Notes: generated by a model not told the origin, from the sequence alone. DNA of 64,000 nucleotides from Bradyrhizobium erythrophlei (GCF_900129425.1 NZ_LT670817.1:5766001-5830000); one strand, 5' to 3'; positions 28,354-36,971 are shown, counted from the stretch's first letter. Numbers and translations: made by a program.

Positions 28354-29262
28354 ATGTCTCGTGTCGTCCGCAGCACCATCAAGCGCCTTGCCCAAAAGCT
28401 TGTGGGACAAAGCGACGTGCGCGGCTTCGCGCGCAAACAACAACTGTGGCTTTCGAAAAAAATCTATCGGCGCCCGGTTTCGATCGCAGAGTTCCGTCAG
28501 CAATTGATCGATCTTGGAGTGACGCCTGGAAGGACGCTCTGGGTGCAGTCGTCATGGAACGAGTTCTATAACGTCCCTCTTCGCCCCAGCGAAATGATCG
28601 AGCTGATGCGCGATCTGCTCGGCCCCGGCGGAACGCTGGCCATGCCGGCGTTTCCGATCGATGCGAATCCCGACAAGCTCTTTCTCGTCGACAGGGCACC
28701 GGTTTACACAGGCTTGCTGTGCGAAGTCTTTCGCCGCACCCCGGACGTTCGCCGAAGCATACATCTCAGCTCGTCGGTATGCGCGGTGGGCCCCAACGCA
28801 GATTTTCTGGTGAAAGACCACCATCACACCCTCATGCCTTGGGGGCAGGATACGCCGTTCTGCCGCCTTGGCGAGATGGACGCGCGAATGCTTGGAATCG
28901 GCGCCGGCTTCAATTTCATGACGCCCCTGCATGCCGCGGAATGTTTGCTTTTCGATGAGGTCCCGTTCTTTCGGCAGGTGTTTGACGGCACCATCAAATA
29001 TCGCTGGAAAACAGCCAGCGGCGAGACCGGCGAGCACGAATACAGGCGACGGACGGGCGATATCAGGCCCCAGCGGCTGCGCCGCCATTTTGGCCCGGAT
29101 ATCTGCGTCGACGCGAAAATATCGAACTTGAGGATACTGGCCGCCGACGCCAGGCCGTTTATCGAGCGGGCCGTCACGCTTGGTCGCAACGGCATTACGA
29201 TGTATATCCAGCCGGTTCCAAGGCCGGAGCTTTTTGTCTCTTCGAAGGGATCGACGACCTGA
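28354..29262 (+). CDS. AAC(3)-family N-acyltransferase, probably a sugar-tailoring enzyme
   Basis: 302 residues of the aminoglycoside 3-N-acetyltransferase family: GVTPGRTLWVQSSWNEFY resembles the family start, GPGGTLAMPAF the conserved core, and GAGFNFMTPLHAAEC the active-site histidine region. Members in polysaccharide clusters are better read as acyltransferases acting on amino sugars than as drug-resistance enzymes. The stop shares one base with the start of the ACP gene (TGATG), which suggests the ACP supplies the acyl group. Acyl donor and acceptor are inferred from position only. Confidence 0.75.
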   Translation: MSRVVRSTIKRLAQKLVGQSDVRGFARKQQLWLSKKIYRRPVSIAEFRQQLIDLGVTPGRTLWVQSSWNEFYNVPLRPSEMIELMRDLLGPGGTLAMPAFPIDANPDKLFLVDRAPVYTGLLCEVFRRTPDVRRSIHLSSSVCAVGPNADFLVKDHHHTLMPWGQDTPFCRLGEMDARMLGIGAGFNFMTPLHAAECLLFDEVPFFRQVFDGTIKYRWKTASGETGEHEYRRRTGDIRPQRLRRHFGPDICVDAKISNLRILAADARPFIERAVTLGRNGITMYIQPVPRPELFVSSKGSTT

Positions 29263-29528
29263 TGGCGCACGCGCCCGAAAAACTGACTTCATTTGGCGCC
29301 ATCCTTGCCAGGGTTCAGGATGTTTTCCGCGCCGAGCTCGACGATGAAGAACTGGTGATTGGGCCAGACACCAGCCAGCGAAATCTCAAGACCTGGGACA
29401 GCCTGGCGCATATCCGGCTGGTGAGCGGCATCGAGAACGAATTTGATTTTCAATTCAATCTCACCGAGATCGAGCAAATCATGTCGGTACGGCAGTTCGT
29501 TCAACTGATTGAGGAACGCTCCCGGTGA
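29262..29528 (+). CDS. Acyl carrier protein
   Basis: 88 residues with the phosphopantetheine-attachment motif WDSLAHI, Ser47 being the expected carrier serine. An acidic helix-rich chain surrounds it (LDDEELVIGPDTSQRNLKTW before, IENEFDFQFNLTEIEQI after). This DSLAH form is usual for dedicated carrier proteins beside FkbH-like enzymes, unlike the DSLDTVE of fatty-acid AcpP. It shares one base with the preceding acyltransferase gene and overlaps the FkbH-like gene by four bases (GTGA). The carried group is unknown. Confidence 0.9.
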   Translation: MAHAPEKLTSFGAILARVQDVFRAELDDEELVIGPDTSQRNLKTWDSLAHIRLVSGIENEFDFQFNLTEIEQIMSVRQFVQLIEERSR

Positions 29529-31501
29529 GTGCCCCGGTGTCGACGAACCACGCTGCGAGGATACCTTTGCAAGCCCTGCCCTGGCTTCCGCGCCCCGCCG
29601 GAAAGATCCGGGACCGGATCGCATCACTGCCGGCCGAGCCTCTGGAGGCGCTGCTGTTTTTGCAGTCGCTGGCGCAGGCCGCCTGGGGCGAAGCCGATCT
29701 TCGTCTTCTCGGCCGCAAAATCAGTGCGATTCTGAAATCGGCGCCGGCGAATTTTGCCGCCGAAACCCGGAAGCATGGCCTGGCGCAGGTCCGGATACTG
29801 ATACTGTCGGCCAGCACGGCCTCACATATCTCTGACGCCCTGATCGGTACTGCCATCCGGTTCAAATTTCTGCTCGACGTCACAGTCGCCGAATACGAAG
29901 AGCCGGAGCCCTGGCTCGAACGAAACAGCCGCGAACTGAAGGAAAACCCGCCGGACTTCGTACTCGTGGCTTCCGACAGCCGCATGCTGAAGCTTGCATC
30001 TCCGCTCGGCGATGAGACCCAGGCCGCGCAAACCGTCGAGGCGGCGATCGCCCGGATTTCGCGAATCGCCGAAGTGGCGGGCGTGGCGACGGGGCGTCCC
30101 GTCATTTTGCAGACCCTCGCGGACGATCCTGATGCCATTCAGTTCAACATGGACCTCGGCCTGCCGGGCAGCCCGCGCTTTCTGACTCATGAATTCAACC
30201 GGCGCCTGGTGCAGCAGGCGCGACAGGATTCGCGGCTTGTGCTTGATGTCAACGCGCTCGCTGGCCTGGTCGGACAATCCGCATGGTCGGCCGGACGCTA
30301 TTGGTACGCCGCGAAATATCCATTCGCGACCGGCATGATCCCGCTCTACGCCGACAACGTCATGCGAATTCTCGCGGCACAGATGGGACGTTCGCGCCGC
30401 GTCCTGGTTCTGGATCTCGACAATACGATGTGGGGCGGCATCGTGGGCGACGACGGCATCGAAGGTCTCGCACTCGGCAACGGCAGCGCACTGGGCGAAG
30501 CCCATGCGGCGCTGCAGCGGATGGCGCTATCCCTGAAAGAGCGCGGAATCATTCTGTGTGTTTCGTCGAAGAACGATGAGGCGATCGCGCTCGACGCGTT
30601 CCGCAACCACCCCGAGATGATCCTGAAGGAAGACGACATCGTTGCCTTCCGGGTCAACTGGGATGACAAGGCGGCCAACATCAAGGCCATCGCCGACGCG
30701 ATTGACCTCGGTCTCGACGCCTTCGTGTTCCTTGATGACAACCCGGCTGAACGCAAACGCGTTCGCGATGCGCTGCCGTCGGTTGCCGTTCCGGAATTGC
30801 CGGAAGACCCGAGCGACTGGCTGCCGGTATTTCAGGCGGCGAGATATTTCGAGCAAGCCGGCTTTTCAAAGGAAGACCGGCTCCGCGCCGGTTTCTATAA
30901 AGCCAACGCGCTGCGTGCCGCTCAAATGGAGCGGATCGGCGATCACGACGATTATCTGCGCTCGCTCGGGATGACGCTGTCGATCGCGCCTTTCGACAAC
31001 GCGGGCCGCAAGCGAATCACCCAGCTGATCTCGAAATCAAACCAGTTCAACTTGACGACTCGCCGCTACAGCGAGGCTGAAATCGCGGCGATGCAATCTA
31101 ACGCCGATATTTTTACATTGCAGGCACGCCTCGAAGACATCTTCGGCGACAATGGAATGATCTCGGCCGTCATTTGCCGTCAGGCCGGCCGGCGTTGGGA
31201 AGTTGATACCTGGATCATGTCTTGCCGCGTTCTTGGCAGACGTGTGGAAGAAGCCATTCTTCAGCACCTGGTCGAGCAGGCGCGCTCGAGGGGGATAACC
31301 GAGATCGTTGGACGCTATATTCCAACCGCCAAAAACGGCCTGGTTCGCGACCATTTCAGCAGGCTTGGTTTCGTCCAAACGGACTCTCAAGATGGCGAAA
31401 CGACCTGGCAGCTTGCCGTAGGCAGTTATGCTGACAAAGATCTGCCGCTGAGAACCGATCCGCAGCGAGAACTGAAACTTGCTTCGGCGGGCGGATCCTA
31501 G
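29525..31501 (+). CDS. FkbH-like HAD-superfamily protein with C-terminal GNAT-like domain
   Basis: 658 residues, GTG start. The HAD domain begins with the DxDxT motif at 297-301 (VLVLDLDNTMWGG) and has the later motifs CVSSKND and VFLDDNPAERKRV. The C-terminal region (ISKSNQFNLTTRRYSEAEI to IPTAKNGLVRDHFSRLGF) looks like the GNAT fold of this family. The N-terminal ~290 residues match the usual FkbH-like extension. Characterised FkbH enzymes load a glyceryl unit from 1,3-bisphosphoglycerate onto an ACP. Four-base overlap with the ACP gene supports that kind of partnership here. It is the last gene of the plus-strand operon. Confidence 0.85.
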   Translation: MSAPVSTNHAARIPLQALPWLPRPAGKIRDRIASLPAEPLEALLFLQSLAQAAWGEADLRLLGRKISAILKSAPANFAAETRKHGLAQVRILILSASTASHISDALIGTAIRFKFLLDVTVAEYEEPEPWLERNSRELKENPPDFVLVASDSRMLKLASPLGDETQAAQTVEAAIARISRIAEVAGVATGRPVILQTLADDPDAIQFNMDLGLPGSPRFLTHEFNRRLVQQARQDSRLVLDVNALAGLVGQSAWSAGRYWYAAKYPFATGMIPLYADNVMRILAAQMGRSRRVLVLDLDNTMWGGIVGDDGIEGLALGNGSALGEAHAALQRMALSLKERGIILCVSSKNDEAIALDAFRNHPEMILKEDDIVAFRVNWDDKAANIKAIADAIDLGLDAFVFLDDNPAERKRVRDALPSVAVPELPEDPSDWLPVFQAARYFEQAGFSKEDRLRAGFYKANALRAAQMERIGDHDDYLRSLGMTLSIAPFDNAGRKRITQLISKSNQFNLTTRRYSEAEIAAMQSNADIFTLQARLEDIFGDNGMISAVICRQAGRRWEVDTWIMSCRVLGRRVEEAILQHLVEQARSRGITEIVGRYIPTAKNGLVRDHFSRLGFVQTDSQDGETTWQLAVGSYADKDLPLRTDPQRELKLASAGGS

Positions 31502-31558
31502 AGAGACCCGCCAGCGCGGCGATTGATCCGGTTCTAGACATGTGTGAACCCCTCAAGT

Positions 31559-32668
31559 TCAGCCGGAATCGCGAGACGATGCGCCTCGCTCATCAGCCTT
31601 GGGCCGCGGATGATGCTGAACGCCGCTGCGGAAGGTAGGCCGAGGTGCGGCCAATGTTTCCTGCCACAGCTTCTCGGCGGCCTCTAGCGGGGCGATCTGA
31701 ACATTCCCCCACCAGGCAATTTCATTGCCATGGTGATGCAGCTGCCGATGATGATCGCGACACAACGGTACCGTGAATTCATCGCTGACCTTGCGGCCGA
31801 GCGCCCTGGGTTCTGCGAATTTTACGTGATGGGCATCGCAAGGCGTGCGTTGGCAAACTAGGCAGGGCTGCTCTGCGACAAATCTCAGATGCGCCTTGTT
31901 TCGCTTTTGCGCGGTCTTGAGCAACGGCGTGACCTGATCATCGAGCCGCCCCGGCAGCGGCCCGACCGCGGCCTGATAGGCCGTTTCAACCATGCGGGCA
32001 TCCTCGGCCGTGAGAGTGTTCTTAGTTGGCAGACGCCGGTGGGCCCATAGCGCCAGATCGTCGGCGCCATTGAGCTCTTTGATTTCGGCAACTAGCTGAT
32101 CGCGCAGCACGGCCGAAGGCTCAGCTGATAGCACCGGCTTTGGCTGTCGCGGTTTGTGGATGGATCCGTTCGATTTGCGGGGAATTGGCCGGTTTTGGTG
32201 TGGATCCTCAGGCGGTTGAACCGTAGGGGATGGCTCGACCAGGAGGTCCGGCGCATCGAGATCGTCGTCGCCGGCAATCCCCACCAGCGCGAACAGCGCA
32301 TAACGCCGCGCATAGGTCAGGGCCGCCCCCATCCGATGTGGGTTCGCGGTTTCGGTGATTGGGCAGACCGGCCAGTCCGACGAGATCCACTCTCCGGAGG
32401 CGTGGGCAAGCAGCGTCGTCAGCTGGATCTGGCCAGTGGCATGGTCGATGGCCGTGGTCTGGACCGTCGCGATCTCGTGCTCCCCTAGGCTCTTGCGCAC
32501 GATCTCAAGGCCGCTGGCGAGCGAGGCATAGCGGAAGGTCCGGCTCTCTTCGCGGGGAAATGGCGAACGGATGGTGGCGATCACGTTCTTTTCCGGATTT
32601 AAGAGCTCACCCTGGGCCTTGGCCAAGGCTGCGGCGATAGCGCCGATGGTGTCACTGGAGCGGTGCAT
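31559..32668 (-). CDS. ERF-family single-strand annealing protein with HNH-like C-terminal domain
   Basis: 369 residues from ATG 32668. The N-terminal ~160 residues resemble phage ERF recombinases (IGAIAAALAKAQGELLNPEK, the FRYASLASGLEIVRKSLGEH core, RMGAALTYARRYALFALVGI). The C-terminus, after about residue 255, carries a metal-finger/HNH-like segment: CLVCQRTPCDAHHVKF, then VPLCRDHHRQLHHHGNE. ERF proteins anneal single strands during phage recombination; the tail suggests an attached endonuclease or DNA-binding function. It overlaps the YqaJ exonuclease gene by 17 bases, so the two form an exonuclease/annealase pair. Confidence 0.82.
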   Translation of the reverse strand: MHRSSDTIGAIAAALAKAQGELLNPEKNVIATIRSPFPREESRTFRYASLASGLEIVRKSLGEHEIATVQTTAIDHATGQIQLTTLLAHASGEWISSDWPVCPITETANPHRMGAALTYARRYALFALVGIAGDDDLDAPDLLVEPSPTVQPPEDPHQNRPIPRKSNGSIHKPRQPKPVLSAEPSAVLRDQLVAEIKELNGADDLALWAHRRLPTKNTLTAEDARMVETAYQAAVGPLPGRLDDQVTPLLKTAQKRNKAHLRFVAEQPCLVCQRTPCDAHHVKFAEPRALGRKVSDEFTVPLCRDHHRQLHHHGNEIAWWGNVQIAPLEAAEKLWQETLAAPRPTFRSGVQHHPRPKADERGASSRDSG

Positions 32669-33479
32669 CGGCGGCCTCCAGGAGCTCAAAACTGATCGCG
32701 CCGGATTTGGAGCGCTTGGCCCGCAGACCGTGCCCCGTGGCCTCCCTGGCGTCTTCCGGCACCAGTTTTTTCAGATCGGCCTTGGCGCCCTCGTGCTCCT
32801 GATGGGCTGACCGGGAGCGGCGGTAGGTAGCGGCAAATTCCGCCCAGGAATTGGAGGCGCTCATATCAACCATCCGGACCGCTTCCAGCCGCGGCCGTGG
32901 CGCCTCGACCCCGAACAGCCGGGGCGTCTCGCCATCCTGGACGCAGCGCCAGAACTTCTTCTCTGCGGTGAGCAACAGGTGCTGGTACAGCGGGTCGGCA
33001 TGGACAGTGAGTTCCACCCACTTCCCTCCCCCCGTGATGATCGACAGCACGGCCGACCGGGCATCGGAGACCCACATGTTGTGCTGGAGCTGCGCCATAT
33101 GCTTTTCGGCCGCAGCTTCTTCCGAGAACGTCCAGGGCAGCATGAATTTGGCTTCGAACACCGCGCCGCCGGGATCGACGAGGCCGTCCAGGGTGGCTGC
33201 CATCCATTTGTGAATGGGATGGTGCAACCGCCGCTGCACGTCCTTTACGGCATGTCCGGTGTTGCGCTCGTACCAGCGCCGGTTGAGGTCTTCGGTGACG
33301 GTGCCGAGCTGAACAATGAGGACGTCGGTTAGATCTTCCGGCTCGACCTCCCCTCGCTTTTCCCGCCAAAGGCGGACGAGATCGGCTTCATCATTGCCCA
33401 TGATGATTCGGGCATCAGAGCCACCGATGAACGATCGGCGCTGCATGTCTGTTTCTCCCGATGATTTCGTACTATGCAT
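32652..33479 (-). CDS. YqaJ-like viral recombinase exonuclease
   Basis: About 265-275 residues of the YqaJ/lambda-exonuclease-type PD-(D/E)xK nuclease family: RRSFIGGSDARIIMG is the family start, WMAATLDGLVDPGGAVFEAKFMLPW carries the D...ExK core, and KHMAQLQHNMWV the following helix. It would resect duplex ends to feed the ERF annealing protein. Two starts are credible. ATG 33479 has AAAAGGAAG seven bases upstream. ATG 33446 (MQRRSFIGG) has GGGAG about eight bases upstream and fits the family start better. It is divergent from the XRE regulator across a double palindrome. Confidence 0.85.
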   Translation of the reverse strand: MHSTKSSGETDMQRRSFIGGSDARIIMGNDEADLVRLWREKRGEVEPEDLTDVLIVQLGTVTEDLNRRWYERNTGHAVKDVQRRLHHPIHKWMAATLDGLVDPGGAVFEAKFMLPWTFSEEAAAEKHMAQLQHNMWVSDARSAVLSIITGGGKWVELTVHADPLYQHLLLTAEKKFWRCVQDGETPRLFGVEAPRPRLEAVRMVDMSASNSWAEFAATYRRSRSAHQEHEGAKADLKKLVPEDAREATGHGLRAKRSKSGAISFELLEAADAPLQ

Positions 33480-33493
33480 CTCTCAACTTCCTT

Positions 33494-33538
33494 TTGATTA
33501 TTATACCCCATATGGGGTAAAATAACCCATATGGGGTA
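33494..33538. promoter_or_regulatory. Double palindromic operator between divergent promoters
   Basis: The perfect 16-base palindrome TACCCCATATGGGGTA (33504-33519) is followed by a one-mismatch copy TAACCCATATGGGGTA (33523-33538), 19 bases centre to centre. On the minus strand a perfect TATAAT (33505-33500) overlaps the first palindrome and points at the exonuclease gene. On the plus strand TTGATT (33494-33499), an 18-base gap and TAAAAT (33518-33523) point at the XRE regulator. A regulator bound to both sites would block both promoters, as in a phage switch. The binding protein is probably the adjacent XRE-like product. Confidence 0.8.
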
Positions 33539-33546
33539 AATGTCAA

Positions 33547-33819
33547 ATGAAACCTGCCCCACTTTCGAGTGCTCAGATCAGAGCGGCTCGCGCCCTGCTA
33601 AGGTGGAGTGCAGCGGATCTCGCCCGGGAAGCGGCTTTGGGTGCCAATACCATTCGCAGAGCTGAAGTTGCCGAGGGGCAAACTTCACTAACGACTGCCA
33701 ATGAACTGGCTGTTCGCCGCGCTTTCGAGAAGGCCGGCGTCGATTTCATCGACGAAAACGGCGGGGGCGCCGGGGTGCGGTTACAAAAACCAAGCAAAGC
33801 CAAACCGAAAAAGAGTTGA
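33547..33819 (+). CDS. Small XRE-like helix-turn-helix regulator
   Basis: 90 residues. The segment LSSAQIRAARALLRWSAADLAREAALGANTIRRAEVAEG is a lambda-repressor-type HTH, followed by a short tail ending with lysines (KPSKAKPKKS). No oligomerisation or protease-sensitive domain follows, unlike CI-type repressors. It stands alone, divergent from the recombination genes, with two palindromes in its promoter, so autoregulation and repression of the exonuclease/ERF pair is the natural model. No strong ribosome site is visible. Confidence 0.78.
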   Translation: MKPAPLSSAQIRAARALLRWSAADLAREAALGANTIRRAEVAEGQTSLTTANELAVRRAFEKAGVDFIDENGGGAGVRLQKPSKAKPKKS

Positions 33820-33983
33820 CTGAACTCACCTTTCGGGACGCTGATCGTAACTAACGCCCAGCACCGTGCTGCCGTACAAACGGCAGTCGATCGCCGCCTA
33901 CTTCTGTGTCGTATCTTCTGAGCGGCACCGGCCGGATCGAGAGCGAGAGACGGCTTAGGACACGGCCGCGAGGCTAGTTGAAG

Positions 33984-34430
33984 CTACTTATTCTTCGCAG
34001 TTTTGATCGAAACGATCTTACTAATCGCGCGATCTCGCCGCCCCGCCGCCCGCTTTTCGTAAGGGATGGTTTTGGCAAGCTCGGAGAGGGCGCGCCCGAC
34101 CGCATCAATGAACCGCGGTCCTTCTTCCTCATTGCCGCCGGGCAGAGGCGCGCGCTCGAGCATTGCGGCCTGCATTCTCTTGACCCTCTCCAGTTCAATA
34201 TGAGCATCCGCTGCTCGGTCTGCCAGGGCGAGGATTTCGGCATCGGTATCATCTCCCGCGAATTGACACGACAGATCCTTGAATTGCACCTCAGATCGCA
34301 CTGACATGGGCACCGAAAGACCATGACGGTAAGAATTCTTGCTGGATCGCTTCTTTCCCGAATCCGATTCCGGCCCGTTGCTCTTCCGCGCGTTGCGTTG
34401 ATTGGCTGCAATCTGCCGCTCGCTTGCCAT
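33984..34430 (-). CDS. Conserved hypothetical protein of Bradyrhizobium type
   Basis: 148 residues beginning MASERQIAANQRNARKSNGP with a basic stretch (SGKKRSSKNSYRHGL). I recognise this start as that of a hypothetical family frequent in Bradyrhizobium, without known function. The remainder is helical and charged (ADDTDAE-like region, then LADRAADAHIELERVKRMQ). No catalytic motif or membrane segment is visible. The gene starts two bases after the stop of the next upstream gene on the same strand. Confidence 0.7.
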   Translation of the reverse strand: MASERQIAANQRNARKSNGPESDSGKKRSSKNSYRHGLSVPMSVRSEVQFKDLSCQFAGDDTDAEILALADRAADAHIELERVKRMQAAMLERAPLPGGNEEEGPRFIDAVGRALSELAKTIPYEKRAAGRRDRAISKIVSIKTAKNK

Positions 34431-34432
34431 GC

Positions 34433-35038
34433 TCAGTTTACCGGAACGTTGGCGATGGAAGGCGCTTCGTCTGCGGCCAGCACGCGATCGGAGTTCCGCC
34501 GCACATGAGCTGCAAGGCTTTTCCGATACTTAGCTAATGAGCGAAGAGCTTTGTCTCGACCTTCCTGCGCTGCCTTCAACATCCGATCTGCATTTTCGAG
34601 ATCTTTTGCGACCATCGTGTAGGCTTCGGCTTCGATTGCGGATTCGTCAAATCCGGCTTCCTCTAGCAGCGATAATACGCGGCGCCTGCCCTCTGGGTCA
34701 TTTAACCACTCGTGCGCAAGAATTTCTGATGCCTTTCGGTCTTCGAGATGCAACTTCCCATTCATGGAGAGCGGGCCCGGAAATTTGACCCGGTTCAGAA
34801 TCCGCTCCAGTGCCTTGGTCAACGCGTTGTCGAGGATTCCAGTCTTGACGCGCCGATATCGCATGGTGTCCCAAGTGTAGAAAGCCGCCTCCTGCACCCA
34901 TATCCGCTCGAGGAAATCGATCGGTCCGATATCTTGGCTGATAGCAGCTAGTATCTTAACCGCATCGGCTTTCGACTCGGTCCGCAGAACCTTAAATTCG
35001 GAAAGAAGATCGCGAGCTTCGCGAGTTTTGTTTGCCAT
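34433..35038 (-). CDS. Hypothetical helical protein, operon partner of the preceding family
   Basis: 201 residues from ATG 35038, chosen because GAGGGG lies about eight bases upstream. The chain is charged and predicted mostly helical (MANKTREARDLLSEFKVLRT, DLENADRMLKAAQEGRDKAL), with a possible coiled coil near the C-terminus. I do not recognise a domain. It is followed after two bases by the 148-residue hypothetical gene. The pair lies beside the phage-type recombination module, but no sequence feature ties them functionally. Confidence 0.65.
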   Translation of the reverse strand: MANKTREARDLLSEFKVLRTESKADAVKILAAISQDIGPIDFLERIWVQEAAFYTWDTMRYRRVKTGILDNALTKALERILNRVKFPGPLSMNGKLHLEDRKASEILAHEWLNDPEGRRRVLSLLEEAGFDESAIEAEAYTMVAKDLENADRMLKAAQEGRDKALRSLAKYRKSLAAHVRRNSDRVLAADEAPSIANVPVN

Positions 35039-35674
35039 GAATATTCCCCTCATACACGTTGCATCACGACGAGGTGCCGTGACTAAGAAACCCGCTCGGA
35101 TGAACGGGAAAATCGTGTGGGGGACAATTCTCAAGTAAGCGGGCAAAGGCTAATATTCGGTAAACGCAGGACGTAAAATTTCCGGGGCAGTTCGGTCGAT
35201 AAAGTCCGCGCAATAACGGCATGCAATTGGTTACGCCCGGCGAATGGTTGCCTGGGATCTTGTCACGCTGCAGAACTATGGTCCTATCGATTGGTGACTT
35301 GGTTGGTGGAAAATTTCTGTTCGAGCCGTCCTTAAAGTAAGACGCGGACCCGGAAATGCACACGCAATTTTAGGGTGCCAGGATTTTCGATTTCAATTTC
35401 GAAGTAGAACGTTGTGAGCCAGGGGCAGTCTCACAAAAATAGGTGTTTAAATACCGGAGCCTGCGTGCGTTTCTGCAGAACGAACCCAAATTTATTGCCT
35501 TTTAGCAATGGCTTAGATCTCGGGGGCGTCCGCGCCATCCACAATCGAATGATGTTGGGGATAGTCCAAAAGCGCTAAGCAGTGATGCGTTCAAAAGCAT
35601 GACAAGCTCCCTGCTTCCGGCGATGGTGTCGGCCCCCAACGCGACGCGCCCCAAGCCACACCGGAGTCCCCTGA
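35039..35674. other. 636-base stretch without a supported gene
   Basis: Short frames exist on both strands but none resembles a protein family, and base use looks less biased than in the flanking genes. No tRNA, terminator or repeat family was recognised. It separates the hypothetical operon from the CoA-transferase gene and may be remnant DNA at the edge of the phage-like module. Confidence 0.4.
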
Positions 35675-36868
35675 ATGCCCTTCCCGCCTGCCTCGCAAGC
35701 CCTCTCCCGCTTCACCGTGCTCGATCTCACCCGCGTCCGCTCCGGGCCGACCTGCGTGCGGCAGCTCGCGGACTGGGGCGCCAATGTCGTCAAGATCGAC
35801 GCCCTGGTGGAGGACGCCGCCGGCGAGCAGCCGGGTGGTCCGCGCCGGGGCCCCGATTTTCAGAATTTGCACCGCAACAAACGCGCGATGGCGCTCAACC
35901 TCAAAGACCCCGGAGGCCTTGAGGTGTTCCGGCGTCTGGTGGAGAAGGCCGACGTGGTGGTCGAAAATTTCCGTCCCGATGTGAAGACCAAGCTCGGCAT
36001 CGACTATGCGAGCGTTCGCAAGATCAATCCGCGAATCGTCTATGGCAGCATCTCCGGCTTCGGCCAGGACGGCCCCTATCACAAGCGCCCAGGCTTCGAC
36101 CAGATCGCGCAGGGGATGGGCGGGCTGATGTCGATCACCGGCGCGCCGGGCCAGGGTCCGATGCGGGTCGGCATCCCCGTCGCCGACCTCACGGCCGGGC
36201 TGTTCTGCGCCATCGGCATCCTCACGGCGCTCTTGGAGCGCGACGTCTCCGGCGAGGGCCAGTGGGTGCAGACCTCGCTGCTGCAGGCGCAGATCTTCAT
36301 GCTGGATTTCCAGGCCGCGCGCTGGCTGATGGAAAAGGACGTTGCGAAACAAGCCGGCAACAACCATCCGACCAGCATCCCGACCGGCGTGTTCAAGACT
36401 TCCGACGGCTATATCAATATCGCCACCACGGGTGGACGGATCTGGGAACGCTGCGCGCAGGCGATCGGCGCGCCTGAGCTTGTGACCAACCCCGATTACG
36501 CCACCGCCCCGGCGCGCTCCAAAAACCGCGACGCGCTCAACGCCGATATCGGCAAATTCACCGAGAAGAAACCCACCGAGACCTGGGTGAAGGAACTCAA
36601 CGCCGCCGGCGTGCCCTGCGGCCCGATCTATTCGATCGACCAGATGTTCGAGGACGATCAGGTCAGGCATCTCGGCATCGCCCAAGATGTGCCGAACGCC
36701 GAGAATCGCCACATCCGCCTGGTCGGCCAGCCGGTCACGCTGTCGCGTACGCCGAGCAAAATGGCGGCGCGGCCGCCGGAGTTCGGCGAGCAGACCGAAG
36801 AAGTGCTGGCCGAGTTCGGATTTACCGCGGACGAAATCGGGGCGCTGCGGCGCGACAAGGTGGTGTGA
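35675..36868 (+). CDS. CaiB/BaiF family (class III) CoA transferase
   Basis: 397 residues, full length for the family. FTVLDLTRVRSGPTCVRQLADWGANVVKID is the conserved N-terminus, NLHRNKRAMALNLKDPGG the next CoA-binding motif, and VENFRPDVKTKLGIDY the segment preceding the catalytic region. Class III enzymes move CoA between carboxylic acids through an aspartyl-CoA intermediate. Substrate not determinable; the CoA-dependent acid metabolism implied by the ligases at 2.4 and 10.3 kb is a possible context but is 24 kb away. It is convergent with the outer-membrane protein gene. Confidence 0.88.
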   Translation: MPFPPASQALSRFTVLDLTRVRSGPTCVRQLADWGANVVKIDALVEDAAGEQPGGPRRGPDFQNLHRNKRAMALNLKDPGGLEVFRRLVEKADVVVENFRPDVKTKLGIDYASVRKINPRIVYGSISGFGQDGPYHKRPGFDQIAQGMGGLMSITGAPGQGPMRVGIPVADLTAGLFCAIGILTALLERDVSGEGQWVQTSLLQAQIFMLDFQAARWLMEKDVAKQAGNNHPTSIPTGVFKTSDGYINIATTGGRIWERCAQAIGAPELVTNPDYATAPARSKNRDALNADIGKFTEKKPTETWVKELNAAGVPCGPIYSIDQMFEDDQVRHLGIAQDVPNAENRHIRLVGQPVTLSRTPSKMAARPPEFGEQTEEVLAEFGFTADEIGALRRDKVV

Positions 36869-36921
36869 CCGCAGCAAGCCTTCTTCTTGCTCTGCTGCGA
36901 TCCGCCGACTTGCTCAAACAA

Positions 36922-36950
36922 AAGCCCGGCACCAGGCCGGGCTCAGGTTT
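36922..36950 (-). terminator. Rho-independent terminator between convergent genes
   Basis: AGCCCGGC-ACCAG-GCCGGGCT forms a perfect eight-base stem (36923-36943). Read on the minus strand it is followed by TTTTGTTTG, giving a terminator for the outer-membrane protein gene. On the plus strand the tail is the weaker CAGGTTTCTTCT. Confidence 0.82.
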
Positions 36951-36971
36951 CTTCTGACGTGAAGGTGAAAC

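Noticed and set aside
26698..28503. A 601-codon minus-strand frame opposite the hot-dog/SDR fusion
   Set aside because: The plus strand has clear motifs and coupled overlaps. The minus frame is repetitive in Arg, Gly and Ala without a domain.
28354..29262. Aminoglycoside resistance gene
   Set aside because: The family match is AAC(3)-like, but the gene is translationally joined to an ACP in a polysaccharide operon, so a sugar-tailoring role is far more likely than drug resistance.
33869..33886. Hairpin CTGCCGT-ACAA-ACGGCAG as a terminator of the XRE gene
   Set aside because: The seven-base stem is perfect but no run of T follows on either strand, so termination is not supported.
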